The notes beneath the pieces are model-generated. The model was not told the origin of the DNA, did not search any database, and saw only the letters and a list, made by a program, of their open reading frames with translations. DNA of 11,884 nt, taken from the NCBI GenBank assembly GCA_021299075.1, contig JAJTFU010000108.1, positions 1-11,884 on the forward strand, in the 5' to 3' direction. The stretch comes from Novosphingobium sp. (GTDB lineage: Bacteria > Pseudomonadota > Alphaproteobacteria > Sphingomonadales > Sphingomonadaceae). Below are positions 7,779-11,884 of the stretch, piece by piece. Each line of letters begins with the position of its first letter. Position 1 is the stretch's first letter. The translations under genes were made by a program, and so were the position numbers.

Positions 7779-7788
7779 CCTGGGAAGA

Positions 7789-8856
7789 TTACATGTCGTC
7801 GTCCCCGTCGGGACCCGTCATCATCTCCCCGGCAAGACCTTCGGTTTGGCCGCGGATCGCAGCCTCCAGCCGGTCGCAGAGCTCGGGATTTTCCTTGAGG
7901 TAGGTTTTGGCATTCTCGCGCCCCTGGCCGATCCGGATCGAATCGTAGGAGAACCAGGCGCCCGACTTCTCGACCAGGCCGGCCTTGACGCCGAGGTCGA
8001 GGATTTCGCCGATCTTCGAGATGCCTTCGCCATACATGATGTCGAATTCGACCTGCTTGAACGGCGGGGCGACCTTGTTCTTGACCACCTTCACGCGGGT
8101 CGTGTTGCCGACGATATCGTCGCGGTCCTTGATCTGGCCGGTGCGGCGGATATCGAGCCGGACCGAGGCGTAGAACTTGAGCGCATTGCCGCCAGTGGTG
8201 GTTTCCGGGTTGCCGTACATCACGCCGATCTTCATGCGCAGCTGGTTGATGAAGATCACCATGCAGCGCGAGCGGCTGATCGAACCGGTCAGCTTGCGCA
8301 GCGACTGGCTCATCAGGCGGGCCTGGAGGCCGACGTGGCTGTCGCCCATCTCGCCCTCGATTTCAGCGCGCGGGACCAGCGCGGCGACCGAGTCCACCAC
8401 CAGCACATCGATCGCGTTCGAGCGGACCAGCGTATCGGTGATTTCCAGCGCCTGCTCACCCGTGTCGGGCTGCGAGACGATCAGTTCATCGATGTTGACG
8501 CCCAGCTTCTTGGCATAGACCGGATCGAGCGCGTGTTCGGCGTCGATAAAGGCGGCCGTGCCGCCGCTCTTCTGCGCTTCGGCGATGACGTGCAGCGCCA
8601 GCGTGGTCTTGCCCGAGCTTTCCGGACCATAGACTTCGATCACACGGCCGCGCGGCAGGCCGCCGATGCCAAGCGCGATATCAAGGCCGAGCGAACCGGT
8701 GGAGATTGCCTCCACCTCCATCGTTTCCTTCGAACCGAGCTTCATCGCGCTGCCCTTGCCAAACGCGCGATCGATCTGGGCCAGCGCCGCTTCCAGCGCC
8801 TTCTGACGGTCCATCGTTTCCTTGCCTTCCTGAATCAGCTTGAGTTGTGCAGCCAT
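7789..8856 (-). CDS. recA: Recombinase RecA
   Basis: DNA strand-exchange ATPase of homologous recombination and co-protease for LexA in the SOS response; cytoplasmic, forms filaments on single-stranded DNA. It has 355 residues, the usual length. The Walker A motif is GPESSGKT (77-84), the catalytic glutamate lies in DAEHALDP (Glu107), and Walker B is VLVVDS (Asp155). Loop L1 lies near GEMGDSHVG (168-176); loop L2 and its flanks (INQLRMKIGVMYGNPETTTG, 203-222) are complete. The C-terminus is short and acidic (PDGDDDM). Two starts are possible: Met1, with AAGGGG seven nt upstream, and Met15 (MDRQKALEAALAQ), preceded by AAGG five nt upstream; Met15 is closer to the classical RecA N-terminus. Upstream are two SOS boxes, downstream two hairpins, so recA is probably transcribed alone and repressed by LexA. 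Confidence 0.98.
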   Translation of the reverse strand: MAAQLKLIQEGKETMDRQKALEAALAQIDRAFGKGSAMKLGSKETMEVEAISTGSLGLDIALGIGGLPRGRVIEVYGPESSGKTTLALHVIAEAQKSGGTAAFIDAEHALDPVYAKKLGVNIDELIVSQPDTGEQALEITDTLVRSNAIDVLVVDSVAALVPRAEIEGEMGDSHVGLQARLMSQSLRKLTGSISRSRCMVIFINQLRMKIGVMYGNPETTTGGNALKFYASVRLDIRRTGQIKDRDDIVGNTTRVKVVKNKVAPPFKQVEFDIMYGEGISKIGEILDLGVKAGLVEKSGAWFSYDSIRIGQGRENAKTYLKENPELCDRLEAAIRGQTEGLAGEMMTGPDGDDDM

Positions 8857-8905
8857 TGTCCGTCCCCTTGCCTAACCAGCCGACCCAGCAGGTCAACTGC
8901 GACTC

Positions 8906-8934
8906 GGTGTACCCAATTTGTTCTATGAGAACAA
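8906..8934 (-). promoter_or_regulatory. Candidate recA promoter
   Basis: On the minus strand, TTGTTC (8929-8934) as -35 and TACACC (8906-8911) as -10 are separated by 17 nt. Each matches consensus at only about half its positions. The prediction would place transcription start near 8899, giving an untranslated leader of about 43 nt, and puts the proximal SOS box directly over the -35, which makes sense for repression by LexA. An alternative pair uses TTGTTC at 8946-8951 with TCATAG at 8923-8928. Confidence 0.35.
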
Positions 8935-8957
8935 GAGGGGAACTAGAACAAATTTGG
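8912..8957. repeat. Inverted repeat embracing the recA SOS boxes
   Basis: The arms at 8912-8925 (CCCAATTTGTTCTA) and 8944-8957 (TAGAACAAATTTGG) are inverted repeats matching at 13 of 14 positions, 11 of them contiguous (8915-8925 with 8944-8954), around an 18-nt centre. A smaller perfect palindrome, TTGTTCT-ATG-AGAACAA, lies at 8918-8934. The region is much more AT-rich than the rest of the window. Confidence 0.75.
8929..8943 (-). promoter_or_regulatory. SOS box 1 (LexA operator, proximal) of recA
   Basis: Read on the minus strand this is GTTC-CCCTCTT-GTTC, an exact match to the alphaproteobacterial LexA site GTTC-N7-GTTC, a direct repeat unlike the palindromic E. coli box. It lies 73-87 nt upstream of the recA ATG and overlaps the candidate -35 element. 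Confidence 0.88.
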
Positions 8958-8960
8958 AAC
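8946..8960 (-). promoter_or_regulatory. SOS box 2 (LexA operator, distal) of recA
   Basis: Read on the minus strand this is GTTC-CAAATTT-GTTC, a second exact GTTC-N7-GTTC site. It starts 17 nt from the first box with only 2 nt between them, so two LexA dimers would sit side by side, nearly two helical turns apart. Confidence 0.85.
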
Positions 8961-9013
8961 AGACGTTTTTGTTAGTGAATTCAGGTTTTTATACCTGATA
9001 GTAGGGACTGCGG

Positions 9014-9739
9014 CTAGAGCCGGAACGCTGCCAGCCGTAGATAATGTTCTTCGGCCTCGGCCGCGATGTCCGCGAGGTGCGCCGGCAGGACCGGAGCCGC
9101 GTGCCCGCCCGGCGCAGCAAAGCCGGTCGAGGCCTCGACCCCGGCATACCAGGCCGGTGCCCAGACCCCGTCGCTGGCGCGCTTGCCGGCGGGCCAGCTG
9201 AGCATCGCCGGGTAAAAATCAATCCCAAGCGCCGCGCACAGCGCACCAAGCGTGCGGGCCGGATCGGCCAGCACATCGGCCGCGTCGATCACCGGCGGGG
9301 CATGGCCAAGCCGGTTGGCTTCAGCGTCGAACAGCTCGCTTTGCTGGACCACACCGATATCCGCCAGCGTCACCGTCTCGCGGCTCTTGACGTAGGAGGC
9401 CAGCACGCGGGCCGGGTCGCGGATCAGAAAGACGTTGCGGCACGCCGCAATCCACTCGCGCCCGAAACTGGTCAGCATGTGGTGGGTCATGTGCTTCTGG
9501 TACCACAGCGCGCTACCGTCTGGCGCAGCGCCGACCAGCTGCTCGGCCACATCGCGCCAGTCATTGGGCTGCGTGGCCAGCACCTCGTCGCGCATGGGAT
9601 GGTCCAGCCCGGTCTCAGCCAGATAGGCCGCATAGAACGGCTCATCGCTGACCGCGCAGTCGGTGCGATTCTCGAACGCGCGCATCATCGCGGTCGAGAG
9701 GTTCCTGGGGCCTGACCACATGGCGATCCGGATTGTCAC
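9014..9739 (-). CDS. Sulfotransferase-like P-loop protein
   Basis: A 241-residue protein of the sulfotransferase superfamily, which transfers sulfate from PAPS. The N-terminal WSGPRNLSTAMMRAF (8-22) corresponds to the 5'-phosphosulfate loop, and FLIRDPARVLASYVKS (104-119) to the 3'-phosphate-binding segment. WYQKHMTHH (79-87) offers histidines and a lysine near where catalytic residues would be expected. Acceptor and true donor are unknown; I recall similar short bacterial proteins only as uncharacterised sulfotransferase family members. The start is GTG, and the sequence GTGA (9736-9739) holds both this start and the stop of the upstream class IV aminotransferase-like gene, so the two are probably translationally coupled. 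It is the last gene of the cckA operon. A GC-poor stretch follows, with an imperfect hairpin (8981-8998) lacking a T-run on this strand. Confidence 0.75.
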   Translation of the reverse strand: MTIRIAMWSGPRNLSTAMMRAFENRTDCAVSDEPFYAAYLAETGLDHPMRDEVLATQPNDWRDVAEQLVGAAPDGSALWYQKHMTHHMLTSFGREWIAACRNVFLIRDPARVLASYVKSRETVTLADIGVVQQSELFDAEANRLGHAPPVIDAADVLADPARTLGALCAALGIDFYPAMLSWPAGKRASDGVWAPAWYAGVEASTGFAAPGGHAAPVLPAHLADIAAEAEEHYLRLAAFRL

Positions 9740-10650
9740 AGCAATGGGTGCTCCCTGGCGTATTGGTCCTTGAGCGCAGCATAGGCGGCTTGGAGTGCTT
9801 GCGTCACCGGGCCGGCACCGGGCGGAAAGGCTGTGCCGTCAACCCGCGCGACGGGCGTGATCCCGCCCATTGTGCCGGTGACGAAAGCCTCATCGGCTGC
9901 CAGCAGATCCTGCGGCGGAAAATCGCCGACCTGGATTGGCGCTGCCCCGCCCTGGCACAGCGCGATCACGTTGCTGCGGGTGATGCCGGGGAAGCAGAAC
10001 CGGTCGGTGGCGCAGCGCACCTCGCCGTTCTTCACCCAGAACAGGTTGGTCGCGTTGCACGAGGCGATCATGCCGTGGGGATCCAGCATCACCGCCTCAT
10101 CCGCCCCCTGATCGATCGCCTCAAGCAAGGCGCGGATGTAGTTCAGTCGGCTGTGCGAATTGAGGTGCATGTCGAAGGTTTCGGCACCGCTGGTGCGGAT
10201 CGAGCCGATATGCAGGTTAAGGCCGGTCACGGCCACGCTTGGCACCTTAAACTCGGCGGTGCAGACCACCGTTGCCTTGCCCAGCGCGTGGCGCGGGTCC
10301 TGGTTGATCGAGCGTTTGCGCCCGCGCGTCACCATCAGCCGCAGGTGCGCGCCGTCTTCCATCCAGTTGGCGATCAGCAGGCGCTTGAGTTCATCGCGCA
10401 TCTGGTCAGGCGACAGCCCAACGTCGATCGCGATCGCCCGGGCCCCGGCATAGAGGCGATCGAGATGCGCCTCGAGGAACAGCAGCGCGCCGCGGTGCAG
10501 CCGCAGCCCTTCCCACACCCCGTCGCCAAGCCCGAAACCGGCATCGAAGATCGAGACGGTGGCTTCCTGCAGCGGTACCAGCGCCCCATCAACCAGCGCC
10601 AATACGCCAGCATTGCGCGGGTCCTCGGCAAAGTCCTGACTACCGGCCAT
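9736..10650 (-). CDS. Class IV aminotransferase-fold protein (BCAT/ADC lyase/D-AAT family), catalytic residues apparently replaced
   Basis: Fold-type IV PLP-enzyme family, which includes branched-chain aminotransferase, D-amino acid aminotransferase and aminodeoxychorismate lyase. Numbering here counts from the TTG at 10656 (306 residues); the ATG at 10650 is codon 3 and is preferred as start. AAGGAAA lies before both, with better spacing for the TTG. Recognisable elements are the N-terminal SIFDAGFGLGDGVWEGLR (35-52), ADEAVMLD (185-192), NATNLFWVKNG (201-211), the PLP-phosphate segment FPGITRSNVI (222-231) and VTGTMGGITPV (259-269). Where class IV enzymes have the Schiff-base lysine (K in IKSLN of D-AAT, IKHLN of PabC) this protein has SHSRLN (167-172), with no lysine; where PabC has the glutamate in TECCAANLFW there is Ser199. 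It lies 18 nt after cckA and overlaps the sulfotransferase-like gene by 4 nt. It may be a divergent enzyme or a non-catalytic PLP-fold protein. Confidence 0.85.
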   Translation of the reverse strand: MAGSQDFAEDPRNAGVLALVDGALVPLQEATVSIFDAGFGLGDGVWEGLRLHRGALLFLEAHLDRLYAGARAIAIDVGLSPDQMRDELKRLLIANWMEDGAHLRLMVTRGRKRSINQDPRHALGKATVVCTAEFKVPSVAVTGLNLHIGSIRTSGAETFDMHLNSHSRLNYIRALLEAIDQGADEAVMLDPHGMIASCNATNLFWVKNGEVRCATDRFCFPGITRSNVIALCQGGAAPIQVGDFPPQDLLAADEAFVTGTMGGITPVARVDGTAFPPGAGPVTQALQAAYAALKDQYAREHPLL

Positions 10651-10668
10651 CCGCAATGCTTTCCTTGT

Positions 10669-11884
10669 TCAGGCTTTGGCCGCCATCAGCACGCCGCCGA
10701 CCTTGTCGGTCACCTGCTGCACCGTGAAGGGCTTGGGCAGGAAGTGGACGTCGGCGATGTCGATCTCCTTGCGGAGTTGCTCTTCGGCATAGCCTGACAT
10801 GAACAGCACCGGCAGCGCCGGGTGGCGGGCGCGGATTTCGCGGACCATGGCGGGGCCGTCCATGCCGGGCATGACCACGTCGGACAGGACGAGGTCGAAC
10901 TCCGCCCCCTGCTCGACATAGGCCAGGCCTTCGTCGCCATCGGCGGCGGCGGTGACGGTATAGCCGGCGCGGGTCAGCGCGCGTTCGGCGACGGCGCGAA
11001 CCATGTCCTCATCCTCGACCAGCAGCACGCGCCCGCCCCCGGCCCACTGCGCGGCTGGTTCGGCGCGGACGGCCTTGGCGGCCAGTTCTTCGGCCGTGGC
11101 ATGGTGGACCGGCAGGTAGACGGTGAACTTCGTGCCCTTGCCCACTTCGCTGTCGGCAAAGATGAACCCGCCCGATTGCTTGACGATACCGTAGACGGTC
11201 GAGAGGCCCAGGCCCGTCCCCTTGCCCTGCTCCTTGGTCGTAAAGAACGGCTCGAAGATCTTGCCGAGGTAATCGGGCGCGATCCCGGTGCCGGTATCTT
11301 CCACCACCAGCGCTGTATAATCGACCTGCGGCATGATCGCGCTGCGCATGCCGCGCACGTCAGCAGCGGTCACGCGCCGGGTTGCCAGAGTAATCTTGCC
11401 GCCGCCGATCTCGCCCTTGGCCAGCACGGCGTCGCGGGCATTGACCACCAGGTTGACGATCACCTGCTCCAGCTGGCTGGGATCGGCCCGCACCGCACCC
11501 AGATCGCGGTCATGGGTGACGGTAAGCTTCACCTTTTCACCGATCAGCCGCTTCAACAAGGTGGAGACATCCTGCACCAGGTCGGGCAATTGCAGCACTT
11601 CGGGCCGCAGCGTCTGCTGGCGGCTGAAGGCCAGAAGCTGGCGGGTCAGGCTGGCGGCGCGGTTGGAATTGGCACGGATCTGCTGGATATCGTCGTAATC
11701 GCTGTCACCCGGCGTATGGCGCAGCAGCATCAGATCGCAGGTGCCGAGGATCGCGGTCAGCACATTGTTGAAATCGTGCGCCACGCCGCCTGCCAGCTGC
11801 CCCACGGCCTGCATCTTGGTGGCCTGGGCCACCTGGCGCTTGAGCCGGGTCTCCTCGGTCGTATCGGTCAGTCCCAGCAGCACG
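10669..11884 (-). CDS. cckA: Hybrid sensor histidine kinase CckA, C-terminal part (5' end outside window)
   Basis: Bifunctional kinase/phosphatase that, in Caulobacter and other alphaproteobacteria, sends phosphate through ChpT to CtrA and controls the cell cycle, motility and related traits; membrane-anchored by a part outside this window. Visible here, in residues counted from 11883, are the end of a PAS-like segment, the HisKA domain with phospho-acceptor His36 in LAGGVAHDFNN, the HATPase domain (N-box NLVVNARDA with Asn148; G1 EDTGTGI, 195-201; F/G2 FEPFFTTKEQGKGTGLGLS, 210-228), and a C-terminal receiver domain (acidic pair in LLVEDED, phospho-acceptor Asp335 in LSDVVMPGMDG, Lys384 in FLPKPF). 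The KMQAVGQLAGG plus HDFNN pattern with a single attached receiver is typical of CckA. The frame runs off the right edge; the GTG at 11881-11883 is simply an internal valine. Its promoter, outside the window, probably also serves the two downstream genes. Confidence 0.92.
   Translation of the reverse strand, partial: VLLGLTDTTEETRLKRQVAQATKMQAVGQLAGGVAHDFNNVLTAILGTCDLMLLRHTPGDSDYDDIQQIRANSNRAASLTRQLLAFSRQQTLRPEVLQLPDLVQDVSTLLKRLIGEKVKLTVTHDRDLGAVRADPSQLEQVIVNLVVNARDAVLAKGEIGGGKITLATRRVTAADVRGMRSAIMPQVDYTALVVEDTGTGIAPDYLGKIFEPFFTTKEQGKGTGLGLSTVYGIVKQSGGFIFADSEVGKGTKFTVYLPVHHATAEELAAKAVRAEPAAQWAGGGRVLLVEDEDMVRAVAERALTRAGYTVTAAADGDEGLAYVEQGAEFDLVLSDVVMPGMDGPAMVREIRARHPALPVLFMSGYAEEQLRKEIDIADVHFLPKPFTVQQVTDKVGGVLMAAKA

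Noticed and set aside
8901..8905. GACTC as a CcrM (GANTC) methylation site in the recA leader
   Set aside because: A single short site is expected often by chance (another lies near 4815), so it supports no specific regulation.
7738..8928. A 396-codon open frame antisense to recA
   Set aside because: Shadow of recA codon use; it spans the recA terminator hairpins and has no domain signal.
8981..8998. Hairpin TCAGGT/ACCTGA as terminator of the cckA operon
   Set aside because: Only six pairs and no T-run after it on the minus strand; more likely part of the AT-rich recA upstream region.
9733..10797. A 354-codon open frame antisense to the aminotransferase-like gene and cckA
   Set aside because: Reverse-frame shadow crossing a clear operon junction, without domain or start signals.

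Overview
This is a GC-rich stretch of an alphaproteobacterial chromosome, most likely from Sphingomonadales (Sphingomonas, Novosphingobium or Erythrobacter type). Three things point there: the C-terminal half of a CckA-type hybrid histidine kinase; a recA gene with the alphaproteobacterial form of LexA operator (GTTC-N7-GTTC); and the gene order cckA - recA - alaS, which I recall, without being able to check it, as recurring in alphaproteobacteria. I see no tRNA, rRNA, CRISPR array, insertion sequence or prophage gene.

Left part (1-4763). The window opens inside a Kef-type cation/proton antiporter gene on the + strand; only its last transmembrane part and its RCK/TrkA-N domain are present. 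It meets, tail to tail, a minus-strand block read from right to left: a class I SAM-dependent methyltransferase, alaS, and a small unrecognised membrane protein that starts 2 nt after the alaS stop.

Middle (4764-7639). A 146-nt divergent intergenic region separates the methyltransferase from a + strand gene for a paralogue of elongation factor G. This gene is broken. An internal deletion near 5326-5328 removes the G4 region and shifts the reading frame, although both flanking parts are well preserved. It converges on a minus-strand ureohydrolase (arginase/agmatinase family) whose stop codon shares a CTAG with the stop of the EF-G paralogue.

Right part (7640-11884). recA, on the minus strand, is bounded downstream by two tandem hairpins, the second followed by a T-run. 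Upstream it has an AT-rich control region carrying two exact tandem SOS boxes inside a larger inverted repeat. Beyond that lies a tight minus-strand operon, read from the right edge: cckA (5' end outside the window), a class IV aminotransferase-fold protein, and a sulfotransferase-like protein with a 4-nt start/stop overlap to the preceding gene.

Most of the window is housekeeping: DNA repair and SOS (recA), translation (alaS), cell-cycle signalling (cckA). The points that deserve a second look are the apparent loss of the PLP-binding lysine and glutamate in the class IV aminotransferase-like protein, the crowded recA operator, and the disrupted EF-G paralogue. I found no convincing new multi-gene defence or mobile system.
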